NCBI GenBank assembly: GCA_003427395.1
Contig: BFEA01000543.1
Span: 594,471-624,675 of the forward strand
Source of the DNA: Chara braunii
Lineage: Eukaryota; Streptophyta; Charophyceae; Charales; Characeae
Reading direction: 5' to 3'
DNA length: 30,205 bases
Shown: piece by piece, positions 21,497 to 29,370 of the stretch
Numbering within the stretch: the stretch's first letter is position 1
Layout: the number at the start of each line of letters is the position of its first letter
Made by a program: the position numbers and the translations under genes
The notes under the pieces: generated by a model
The model's input: only the letters and a program-made list of their open reading frames with translations
Told to the model about the DNA's origin: nothing
The model's database searches: none

Positions 21497-21910
21497 GTGC
21501 GAGGCATTGGGTCAGACTACCTAAAATTATAGAGCGGTTTGATCCTCTGCCATGTTCGTTTCTCTCTAATCCAGTCTGTGCGAGGCAATAGGTCAGGCCA
21601 CCTAAACTTATAGAGCGGTCTGCCCCTTGCCATAATCAATTTCTCAGGACAAAACAGGAGGAGGGTTGAACCACCTAAACTTATGGAATGAGCCTAACTT
21701 GCCAAAGAGATATATATAACTTGGCTAATTAAACAGTTCGGGGCGGCTAGAGTGGTCTAGTCATATGCCCAAGGAAGAGAGAAGTAGTAGTGCCCTTTGT
21801 TTGTGTATACTTGGCCAAGTCAGAACGCTCTATAAGTTTAGGTATTCTGACTTTAGGCCTAGCTAAGTTGGGCACGCTCTGTAAGTTCAGGTGGCCTGAC
21901 CTATGCCTTA
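21497..21910. repeat. Cluster of CACCTAAACTTATAGAGCG motifs in mirror arrangement
   Basis: A word close to GTCAGGCCACCTAAACTTAT followed by AGAGCG occurs forward near 21511, 21593 and 21668. It occurs inverted near 21821 and 21873 (CGCTCTATAAGTTTAGG, CGCTCTGTAAGTTCAGGTGG). The two best forward copies lie in a ~82-base tandem unit starting GTGCGAGGCA. The mirror centre is around 21750. Looser forms continue leftward to about 21290. This is LTR-like or binding-site-like sequence without coding capacity. Confidence 0.65.
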
Positions 21911-22189
21911 TGTAAGATGGATATAAATGGTTAAGGCATTGAAAGACCATGAACTATTGTCTGTTCAGGTTGACTTGGGGATGGTGAGAGTACTTACCTT
22001 TGTGGTTTGACCTGCATGTGACTGAGAGAGGCTACTACTTGGTTGAAATCTCAGTTTGATAGGTAGTTGCTTTAGTCGCTCGCCACGTGCTAGAGCCATA
22101 GGAGTTAGTTTCAATTCCTGCATTTTCTGAGCTAAGTTTTTCTTTACTTAGACCGATTCTCGCATTTTCTGAGATCTTTTGTTATACTT

Positions 22190-22520
22190 GGCTTTGTATA
22201 AATTTTGGTAAGCTACTTTCTCTATGGGAAGCGCTGCCGAAATTTCTGCAAATCCAAGGAGTTAGTCAAGTTTCTGACTTTTTAAAGTTCAACTTGTCTG
22301 AATCGTATATGGCTTAGTAAAAATCTGGGAAGTCTCCTTTTCTAAAGGGAGTGCTGCCCAAATTTTTGCTAATTCAGGGAGTTAGACAAAATTGGACTTT
22401 GGAAAGTCAAAGACTATTTCTGGTTTCATATTCAGGCTGATATAAATTCTGGAAAGGCACTTTCCCTACGGGAAGCGCTGCCGAAATTTTCTTGAGTTAG
22501 AGGAGTTAAATTATATTTTG
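22190..22520. repeat. Three ~120-bp degenerate tandem units
   Basis: G(C/T)GCTGCC(G/C)AAATTT recurs at 22231, 22351 and 22475. Each is preceded by TTTCTCTATGGGAA-like sequence and followed by GGAGTTAG. A short CGCATTTTCTGAG duplication lies just upstream (22120-22175). The phrases remind me of plant gypsy LTRs, which would make the centre of the TIR element an old LTR fragment, but I cannot confirm this. Confidence 0.65.
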
Positions 22521-23215
22521 ACAGGTGGTGATCCTGGCGATCCACCCTGAATAGGAGAGATTCTGCCATTAGTCTACCTTCGCTTTGGGCACTGGCTTAG
22601 AGGTAGTGCGTGGACTTAGTTGGTAGGTAGCTTTGAGTGAGAGTGTGCTATGGAGGTTTATCCCCCATATGCTGATGATTTAGCTTGGGCATTGACCTGT
22701 CTTACGGTACAGGCATTTCTTGGACATTCGATTCAGGACTTGGACTAGTTTCAGCTCGATCCCGCAAGGATCATCTTCTGTTATCACCGATAACAGGTCG
22801 GTTGCCGATTCGTCGGTTTACGATTCAACTCCAATTCACTCTTGTCACCCAACCTAAAGGTTTTAGCCTTGTGATTGAACTGTTTTGTTGTGTTTTCACC
22901 CGGACTTTATTGAATGACCATCCAACAAAAGTACTGAGTATTTATTTAAGAGTTTGCACGAGTGAGGCTTGTATGGCTAAAGCGAGGGGTATGAGTGCAA
23001 GGAATGGTTGAAGTTGACCTCGTGTAGTGCGTGGACTTCTGGATGAATCTTTGATGTGATTGCAGGTGTGGTTGTGGTTCGGACGCTGAATGTGACTGTC
23101 TGCGATTACATGTGTATATGGCTGAGAGGAACCCCACCGTGACTGTGAGAAGTGATCGTCCTATATGAATAATCCTTATGTATATATTTGTATGTGCCTT
23201 GGGTATGCGCGCAGC
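22521..23215. other. Inner part of TIR element, no gene recognised
   Basis: One 108-codon plus frame (22685-23011) has no recognised motif and no conservation test is possible. A GGTGGTGATC...GATCCACC hairpin is at 22525-22549. Confidence 0.4.
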
Positions 23216-24268
23216 TTATTGTGATCGTGCGTAAGGGTTAGCCAGATTATGGCTCGAGAGAAAAGGGCGATCTCTTTGTTATCCTTTGCTTTTTAAATAT
23301 TTTTATGGTTGGACGTTGTAGTCCGTGGCAGCCGTCAAAGTCAAACCCCTTGACTTTCGCCCAGGCCTGGGGTAGGACCTACCCTCAGGGCCGCGAGAAA
23401 CGACTGCCACCACAGGCATGGACCTGTGTACCACCCGCTCTGCATAATGTGCAGAAGAGGGTGTGTGGTCTTCAACCGCACATGGCGGTTGTCCAGCGTC
23501 GAGAGATTAACCCTAAAGGCGCGTGTCAGCCGACACTTGAGTGTCGAACGCGACCCTTGAGATTAACGAGGCCCGCGCGAGTATGGGTACTACATGGTAC
23601 GCCATCATTGCGACTGCTTGCGTACGCTTGCATTGCGAGTCGATATGAGTTAGCCCTGCGTCCGCGCGGTTTTATACCAAGTCTCGCGCGCGACGCCCAT
23701 CCGTTTTCCGTATCAGAAAGTTATGGGATGGTTACCGAGGGGCTAGGAGCGTTGTCGTGTTGTTTGTGTTGTGTCGTTTCGTGTGTATGTGTGTGCGTTC
23801 TTTGTATTGTGTTCGTATAGTGGTGTGCGCGTGGTGTGTGGGATGCGTCCTAGTCGACGGACGACGAGCCGCATTTGGGACTTCAGCCCCCCAAGATGTC
23901 GGTTCGCGTGCGGGTCCGATAGGCGTATTACCGCACGTACCTCCTATGCTACAGCGAACGAGAAACGCCCTCGGCTGGTCCACCTCTGTGATTGCAACTG
24001 ATTAGCTTTCGTACTGTGGATTGGTAGCTCGGCGGGGATACGCCCACCGAAGGGAGGTGACAGCTCCCGTAAGGTGGAGGTAAGTTGTGCCTCGCGTAGG
24101 CCCTATCCTGTCGTAGGGGCTCGCAAGAGGTATGGCTGGCGCACTCGGCCGGAGCGGCCTAAGGAAGCTCCATTTGTGTGTTCGTGACGAGGTTGGTCCA
24201 ACTCCTGTGTGACGCGCCCGAGAGGGTCCCGCTCTGCCACGTGCGGTGCCGGACCGATGCGCTCGACA
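23216..24268. repeat. Right terminal inverted repeat (~1 kb)
   Basis: This is the inverse partner of 20188-21235. The inner limit is set where GTGCGTAAGGGTTAGCCAG (about 23227) stops matching the left arm. Confidence 0.85.
23670..23676 (-). promoter_or_regulatory. TATA box in right TIR, facing inward
   Basis: TATAAAA on the minus strand, the mirror of 20782-20789, in the same CCGCGCGG neighbourhood. Confidence 0.45.
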
Positions 24269-24272
24269 CCGC
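24269..24272. repeat. Target-site duplication CCGC, right
   Basis: Partner of 20184-20187. Confidence 0.75.
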
Positions 24273-24484
24273 TTCACTGGCTCCTCATCCTCACCGTTGG
24301 GAGTTGGGGGGGCAATGGTGTTAGTGGACTTGCTGCTGTCCCCCCGTTCCCCCTCCGACGACGTGATTGGTTGTTGAGTACCCTCCGTGGGTTGTGATAT
24401 TCCTTTATTGGCTGCGTCCGTGCCCTTCCTCTTTCTCGGGTCCGGTTCTCTCCCCTTCAAGTTGTCGGCCTTTTTTCCTTCCAA
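24269..24484 (-). pseudogene. LINE-B ORF1, N-terminal portion, separated by insertion
   Basis: This Met-initiated frame on the minus strand begins MEGKKADNLKGREPDPRKRK and is rich in Lys, Glu, Thr and Pro, like the disordered N-termini of LINE ORF1 proteins. It reaches GEDEEPVKR at the edge of the TIR element, and further codons belong to the element. Skipping the insertion and one CCGC copy continues the same frame into SLQWLRDYV at 20183, with no stop or shift at the join. That is the basis for assigning this piece to LINE-B rather than treating it as an independent gene. Confidence 0.7.
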
Positions 24485-26372
24485 AGTGTTTTTGTTGTCC
24501 GTCTGAGTCTAGTTGAGTTTTTTTGTTGTTGCCTGTTTTTCCTCCCTCTTCTTAAGGCTGATGGAAACCCAAGTTTTCCTAGTCGTGAACCAACGAAAAA
24601 AATTATCCCATACTATTTTGCACCACCTATTTCATTCCACCTGATGAGTCGAGGATTAAACCACATACTTGATAGCTCCCTTCTCGGTAATACAAAGTGC
24701 AACCATAGGTGTCGTCAAGAACAAGACCCACAGGATATCTCGACACCCGAGAGAATAAAGGGTTAACCCTTGACAACAAACCTTATGAAAAGTTTAGACA
24801 TTGGAGCTGCACTTCGAGGTCCTCAGTTATGGTGCCTTTTCCTGGTGAATGGCGAGACTGTTGTGATCTTTCCGGGGCGAGATCCCCCTGATATCTCCCA
24901 CGTCCTCTACTCATTTAAGTGGGCGAGTGTTCGGGTCGGTTGTTTGACGGACCCGCTCCTTAGGCTTGATATCTGCTTGCATAGAAAGTTAGAACCCCCT
25001 ACATTTAGTACCGCTTGCTAGTTGCCAAATGCTCTTTTATGCTTTCCTTGCTTCACTGTAGCATTACGTGTATACTCTTCCTCCTCCTGAAAAAAAAAAC
25101 AAATGACACCTTTTTTGCCACGAGGTCAATGAGCTCACCAACTTTAGTTCCTTCATGTCACCGGTATCAGTCCTGATCCAGATTCTATGGACCATTCTGT
25201 CTATGAACTGAGGGTCAATTCATCAATTCAGGCTTAGAGCGATTGCTGATCAGCGGGTAGTCTTTTGTCGTAGTGCCCACTATCCTTCTCATAGCTGCCT
25301 TAGTGTAGGCGATTGCATCTAGCGGTACTTGTATTGCAATGGCCCAAAACGTAATCTCCATTTCTACTCGCTGGAATTCTCCCCATTCCAAGCGTGTTAT
25401 CCACAACTTGAAACTCGTAGCGTAAGTTACCCCAAACAACTTTACCATGTCATCCCTTTGGTCTATCAACTAAGTGGAAACTACCCGGTTCCTCGCAACG
25501 TGCACTAAGATATCATGACCTCCGAACCAGATGGTACGTCGCTGGATTGGGGGCTAAACCCCCCGTCTCTTGCCTGTTTGTTTTCGTACGTGCAAATGAG
25601 GTTTGCCTTAACTTTTCGTGGTAAATCTTTCGCAGCATCTCTGAAAAGGACCACTACCGTTATTTCTTTTAACCATTGCCCTTATATCTGTTGGATTTTT
25701 GGATTTACTATGAAAACCGTTTCATGTTTGACAATCTCCATGCTCTTCAAACGGGGTCGATCTTGCTCTTATATCTGTTGGAACTTTGAATTTACTATGG
25801 ATTTATAAGGTACATTTTAAGGAACAATACCGTCTTTATAACACCGAGAGATATAACCTTCCTTACTCTTACCTCTGCAAGATCATAAGAATCCAACGGG
25901 GTCGATCTTGCTCCCAACTGTATTGGTTCTTCCATTAAAACTTCGGGTTGCAATTAACGCCAAGGGGACGAAGAAAAATCAAAATATTGAACAAGACACG
26001 CTTTGGTTGGAGCGCTGGCGTCAACAAAACTTGGTTACTACGCAGTGAAACCCAACTCCCTGCAACTTGCTTCAAACTACCACGGTAGCATAACCCACCT
26101 CACAATAACTCTACCACAAATGTTAATTCACCATAACTGCTACTCCAACCTCGACTATGGCTACCCCAGAACCGTGAAACTTTAAAGTGATTGCGAGAGT
26201 GCGGTGAAGGGGGGATCCGACAACGTTAACTTGCATGGCGCAGGCATGTTACTGGGTAGGCCAGTGACTCCAACGCCCCGTAGCAGGTTGGGATGTGAGG
26301 GCTAATCCAGTGCCAATCAGCTAGCCCCCCCTTTGAAAATCTGTTGTGACCTGAGTCCCCCTTCTAGAGGAA
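24485..26372. other. Unrecognised; probable LINE-B 5' region then intergenic
   Basis: The first ~100 bases upstream of the ORF1 start may be LINE-B 5' UTR. A minus frame at 25215-25469 (84 codons, with EFQRVEMEITFWAIAIQVPL) looks protein-like but unrecognised. A 32-base direct repeat (CTTATATCTGTTGGA...ATTTACTATG) lies at 25681-25712 and 25768-25799, and ACGGGGTCGATCTTGCTC occurs exactly at 25751-25768 and 25896-25913. No gene is supported. Confidence 0.4.
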
Positions 26373-26501
26373 GGGCATACTCACACGAGACCCTCAAACC
26401 ACTCAAAATGAGCGGCCAGTTTGAGTCCCCCATTCCCAAAGACTCAATCTGGCCGCTCATTTTGTCATTTTGCAATTTTGAGGGCCCCGTGTGAGTATGC
26501 C
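26373..26501. repeat. Foldback hairpin with two stem blocks
   Basis: The inner stem 26404-26427 pairs with 26441-26464 (CAAAATGAGCGGCCAG / CTGGCCGCTCATTTTG, 24 bp, one mismatch). The outer stem pairs 26373-26398 (GGCATACTCACACG) with 26477-26501. An unpaired bulge lies on the right arm and the loop is 13 bases. The hairpin is immediately followed by a U6-derived segment. Confidence 0.85.
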
Positions 26502-26540
26502 TAAGTGGAGCAAATGCCAAAATTTCGTGAGCTTTTCTGC

Positions 26541-26605
26541 AATGACAACGAGAGAAGATTAGCATGGCCCCTGCATAAGGATGACAGGCATCAATCGAGA
26601 AATGG
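26541..26605 (+). pseudogene. U6: U6 snRNA-derived segment (5' third missing)
   Basis: GAGAAGATTAGCATGGCCCC, TGCATAAGGATGACAGGCAT and AATCGAGAAATGG follow the U6 central and 3' domains. Bases 26541-26552 still resemble the GGAACGATACAGAG region, but the 5' stem-loop is absent and the 3' TCCAAATTT end is replaced by GGGCCTCAC, which belongs to the surrounding hairpin family. No target-site duplication was seen; the segment looks captured into another repeat rather than simply retroposed. Confidence 0.75.
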
Positions 26606-26726
26606 GGCCTCACTCCTCTACTCTCCAAATGCGCAAAATGAGAATGAATGTTCTGCTAGAACATGGAAAGATACACCACCATAATGTTTGTCTTTTATGC
26701 ATGCGGACACTAGTGGAGCGAGGCCC
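26605..26726. repeat. Hairpin-family unit containing the 21-nt motif
   Basis: The ends GGGCCTCACTCCTCTAC (26605) and GTAGTGGAGCGAGGCCC-like (26711-26726) are inverted partners. Inside lies the 21-mer CTAGAACATGGAAAGATACAC (26656-26676), also found at 28091-28111 and inverted at 28008-28028. The segment 26605-26697 aligns with 28039-28131 over most of its length. Confidence 0.75.
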
Positions 26727-26782
26727 ATGCTCCAAATTTTATTGCAATCAACGCTCTGTGGCACAAAAGCAGTTCGCACATT

Positions 26783-26981
26783 GGTGTAGGTTCCTTCTGG
26801 GGTCTCGGCCCACATGAGGTCGTGTCGAGTAGGTGCGGCCCGTGGGCGATCTCGCTGAACTGCACGTCTGTCCCGCAAAAGCAGACCACATATCGGTGTA
26901 GGTTCCTTCTGGGGTCTCAGCCCACATGTAGTCGTGTAGAGTAGGTGCGGCCCGTGGGCGATCCCGCTGACCCGCACATAC
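26783..26981. repeat. Two-copy tandem repeat, 112-bp period
   Basis: GGTGTAGGTTCCTTCTGGGG begins at 26783 and again at 26895. Similarity runs through GGTCTCGGCCCACATG, TCGTGT(C/A)GAGTAGGTGC and GGCCCGTGGGCGATC to CCGCTGA. The copies differ by a handful of bases. Confidence 0.85.
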
Positions 26982-27091
26982 ACACGATATCTGACGGTTT
27001 AGGGTCCCTCCTGCCTTTTTGTGACAGTTTTAACGACCTGACCGGTTTCCTATTGGTTCCCATGACCACGGCCTAGGGGGGGAACGGAGCG

Positions 27092-27143
27092 GGCCGTGCA
27101 AAAAAACTACAGACTCGTTCCCTCGGTAGTTTTCTACACGGCC
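27092..27143. repeat. Hairpin GGCCGTG...GTAG
   Basis: GGCCGTG plus an AAACTAC arm (27092-27110) pairs with GTAGTTTTCTACACGGCC (27126-27143). GTAGTTTTCTAC or its inverse recurs at 28208-28226, near 28295-28307, at 29032-29043 and near 29219. Confidence 0.65.
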
Positions 27144-27300
27144 TCCTCCTTGCGCTATGCGCCATCTGCTACAGAAAAGTTATTTTTTTTTGTCTGGCTG
27201 ATCTCCACTCGTCAAGCCATGCACTCACCAAGAAGTTTTGTGGCGGTCCGAAGGACCACCCTCCACAAAACGCCGTTGACAGGCGGAGAAACCCAAAACA

Positions 27301-27332
27301 CTCGCCACAACTTGTGTCGACGGTGTGGCGAG
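27301..27332. repeat. Short hairpin, CTCGCCACA / TGTGGCGAG
   Basis: Perfect 9-bp arms (27301-27309 and 27324-27332) around a 14-base loop. Confidence 0.7.
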
Positions 27333-27407
27333 CTGTCTGACACATTCGCCCAGATTGGCGAGTAAGGACTTCACTACATCACTCCCGAGTTTGGAAAATT
27401 TTTGGGA

Positions 27408-27717
27408 GTGCTCCCGAAAGTGAAAACCCACTCGAGAGTGCCTTCTGCCACACTACACTCTTGACCGGGCCCCGCACCAAGTCTGGAAATGTCAGTTGCC
27501 GCATGCGGGCACAATCGGTGTGAAGCAGTCTGCCAGAAGTCTGTTTGTCCCTTCCAGCTCGAGTCCCGAATCTGGGATGTAACTCGGAGGAGCGAAGGAC
27601 GTCCTGAAAAGGCAGCTTTGCAGGCTGTCTGACAGCTCCCGAATTCGACCTGACAGATCAAATTCGGGAGCTGGTGTGGCAAAGTTGCACTCCCGAAAAC
27701 ACCACTTTCGGGGGCGA
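27408..27717. repeat. Long foldback (arms 27408-27460 and 27665-27717) with nested perfect palindrome
   Basis: CTCCCGAAAGTG and GCCACAC...CTCTTGA on the left pair collinearly with the right arm, read in reverse as CCCCCGAAAGTG...GCCACACC...CTCCCGA. Nested in the interval is a perfect 12-bp-arm hairpin at 27634-27672 (AGCTCCCGAATT / AATTCGGGAGCT). The word CTCCCGA recurs throughout. Confidence 0.65.
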
Positions 27718-27803
27718 AGTCCCACTTACGCTGATTCTTCATTTCTGGCCGTTGATCTTTGTAATCTACGGTCAGAAATTGAAATTTTGGGTAAGTGGGG
27801 CTT
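27717..27803. repeat. 87-bp foldback hairpin
   Basis: AAGTCCCACTTAC (27717-27729) pairs with GTAAGTGGGGCTT (27791-27803), and TTCATTTCTGGCCGT (27738-27752) pairs with ACGGTCAGAAATTGA (27768-27782). The overall stem-loop is of pre-miRNA or small-MITE size. Confidence 0.8.
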
Positions 27804-27847
27804 GGCCCCGGGAGTACTGTGGCAAGGCTCTAAGTGCAACCAGGCAC

Positions 27848-27878
27848 CTACTCGCCAAACTTGGCTGATGGCGAGTAG
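27848..27878. repeat. Perfect 10-bp hairpin within direct repeats
   Basis: CTACTCGCCA / TGGCGAGTAG arms with an 11-base loop. GTGCAACCAGGC lies just before (27834-27845) and just after (27878-27889). Confidence 0.75.
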
Positions 27879-28003
27879 TGCAACCAGGCCCTATAAGGGA
27901 AAGGGCGCCTGTGGCGTTGCCTTTTTGGTGCTGACAGAGGGAGACAGATTTGTCAGTAAAGCATTAAATCCCCTATACTACATTCACAAATGGCAAAAAC
28001 CAT

Positions 28004-28115
28004 TGCGGTGTATCTTTCCATGTTCTAGGGGAAGATTCAGGGCCTCGCTCCACGACTCTTGAAATGTGCAAACCGAGAGTGAATCTTCTACTAGAACATG
28101 GAAAGATACACCACC
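28004..28115 (+). repeat. miRNA-precursor-like hairpin with perfect 21-bp duplex
   Basis: The left arm 28008-28028 (GTGTATCTTTCCATGTTCTAG) is the exact reverse complement of 28091-28111. A 2x2 internal mismatch (28029-28030 / 28089-28090) and a second perfect 9-bp stem (GAAGATTCA / TGAATCTTC, 28031-28039 / 28080-28088) follow, closing a 40-base loop. A perfect 21-bp block in an otherwise imperfect ~112-nt hairpin is reminiscent of plant miRNA or hairpin-siRNA precursors, but a recently folded repeat would look the same. The strand of any transcript is unknown. Confidence 0.6.
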
Positions 28116-28207
28116 ATGATTTTTGTCTTTTGTGCAGGTGGAGAGTACTGGGAGCTCCGGCAGATGAGATTCACCAATTTCTTGTCCCTCCTTTGCGTGT
28201 CACACAA

Positions 28208-28308
28208 TGTAGTTTTCTTCAACTACACTGGTGCATGTGAGCCGAGACTTTTCATGATATTCGGCCGGGGTCTCGGCCCACATGCGCCGTGTAGTTTAGT
28301 TTTCTACA
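28208..28308. repeat. 101-bp foldback hairpin carrying the GGTCTCGGCCCACATG box in both arms
   Basis: The left arm 28208-28248 (ends CATGTGAGCCGAGAC) pairs with 28269-28308 (starts GGTCTCGGCCCACATG, ends GTTTTCTACA). The loop is 20 bases. A further inverted copy of the box lies at 29240-29255, and direct copies at 26801-26816 and 26913-26928. Confidence 0.8.
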
Positions 28309-28746
28309 ACTGTGGGCCTCGTTCAACACCACTTGAAAATACTTGAGTTTCAAGGGCACCCTAACTCACCGAAGGTGATTAATTTCCCCTAACTTGTTTT
28401 TTCGTTCCACAACCCCTTGACCAAACCCTTGAGACGGCCGTCCTTGGAACTGAAGTGCTGACGTCATTGCACCGCGAACAGTGGTGATTGGTGGGAAAAA
28501 AAAGGAAAAAGAGAAAGGTCCGTATATTACCCGTTTTGAAGCGTGAAACCCTTGCACCCCAAGTGACCTCCCGAGGCACCACCCTTGGGATTTTCGTCTA
28601 TTTGCCTGGGCCGCATTTCCGTTTCAGGGGCGGACACTTGGCCGCGGGGATGTGGAAACAATTAGAGACTTCAAGGGTGCGTGATTAGGGCGGGGTCGAA
28701 CAAAGCTTCCTTGAAAAATTGAATAATCTTCTTATTTGATTTCATT
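28309..28746. other. Intergenic, no gene seen
   Basis: It contains a perfect TGACGTCA (CRE/ACGT-type bZIP site) at 28459-28466 and an A-rich stretch at 28494-28525. TTTCAAGGG-type words occur at 28349 and 28671. No open frame of note. Confidence 0.4.
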
Positions 28747-28958
28747 CATCTAGTGCATAGGAATGGAACTCAGGTCTTCCTTTCAACAGTGTGTGCCACA
28801 TCCTATTCCTCCTATTGGACAGACTATCTCCTTGGGGCCCTAGATATGTCTCATCTAGTGCCATTAGAAATAGAACTCTTCCTTTCAACAGTTCATGGGT
28901 GTGCTACATCCTATTCCTCCTATTGGACAGACTAGATCCTTGGGGCCCTAGACATGTC
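28747..28958. repeat. Two-copy tandem repeat, ~104-bp period
   Basis: TCATCTAGTGC begins at 28747 and 28851. Both copies contain CTTCCTTTCAACAGT, ACATCCTATTCCTCCTATTG and CTTGGGGCCCTAGA. The second copy has an extra TCATGGG after CAACAGT. Confidence 0.85.
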
Positions 28959-29370
28959 TCTGACAAACCAAACCTGGCCTTACCTTCTCCCTGCATTCAC
29001 TGAAGAGGAAAATCCCTGTGTTGAAAAAAAACCTCGTAGAAAACTACAACGCCCGTGCCTCTCCTGCCATCCCCAACGTGACCCCAACATGACACCCCAA
29101 CCAATCACAAAACAGTAGACTGCTGGCTCCCCTTCCAAAAGGGCGGGTTGTGTAATCCTACCGCCCGTTTGTCAGATGATCAACGGTTCGCAGTGATCCC
29201 ACAGTCACACAGGTAGCAGAAAACTACACTACACCGCTGCATGTGGGCCGAGACCACCGATCCATTTCGTTTTCGGTGGCGCCAAAATGAAAAACTTTTC
29301 CCGCTTTCAATTTGAATTGAATTCGAAGAACTCGCGTGGACGTCCGTGCAACATTGGCGCGAGAGGTCGC
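28959..29370. other. Intergenic with one inverted box, no gene seen
   Basis: It holds GTAGAAAACTAC (29032-29043) and an inverted copy of the GGTCTCGGCCCACATG box (29240-29255) preceded by CAGAAAACTACACTAC. This links it to the hairpin family to its left. Confidence 0.45.

Larger units (their letters stand above)
20188..24268. mobile_element. 4081-bp TIR element inserted in LINE-B ORF1 (Ginger1-like termini), non-autonomous
   Basis: The element is flanked by CCGC on both sides (20184-20187 and 24269-24272), begins TGTCGAGCGCATC and ends with its reverse complement, GCGCTCGACA at the tip. The terminal inverted repeats run about 1 kb. Coding frames inside are short and unrecognised, so no transposase is visible and it would need one in trans. 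Ginger1 elements are described with gypsy-integrase-like transposases, TGT-type termini and 4-bp CCGG/CCGT duplications; CCGC plus TGTCG is close to that. The TIRs are longer than those reported for Ginger1, so a Sola, CMC-type or unclassified foldback element remains possible. Because it interrupts LINE-B and its arms are still very similar, it is the younger of the two. Confidence 0.85.
14288..24484 (-). mobile_element. LINE-B: near full-length decayed L1-like retrotransposon, split by a TIR element
   Basis: Minus-strand element with the L1 order: ORF1 (24484-24269 joined to 20187-18901), a short gap, then ORF2 (18805-14288). Without the 4081-bp insertion and one CCGC copy, the span from ORF1 start to ORF2 stop is about 6.1 kb, normal for plant L1-type LINEs. 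Both ORFs contain multiple stops and shifts, so the element is dead. It differs in sequence from LINE-A, though both share the GGLGI(I/M)DP landmark and zinc-finger layout. The 5' UTR and 3' tail could not be delimited and no target-site duplication was found. Confidence 0.85.

Noticed and set aside
20188-24268. An LTR retrotransposon, because the ends are TG...CA with a 4-bp duplication
   Set aside because: The ~1-kb terminal repeats are inverted, not direct, and no gag-pol frame lies between them.
20188-24268. A Mutator-like element, because of the long TIRs
   Set aside because: Mutator-type insertions give 8-11-bp duplications; only CCGC matches at the edges and the LINE frame fits a 4-bp duplication.
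24002-24484. A 160-codon minus-strand gene starting MEGKKADN
   Set aside because: The first ~70 codons are the LINE-B ORF1 N-terminus; the rest is TIR sequence read through by chance.
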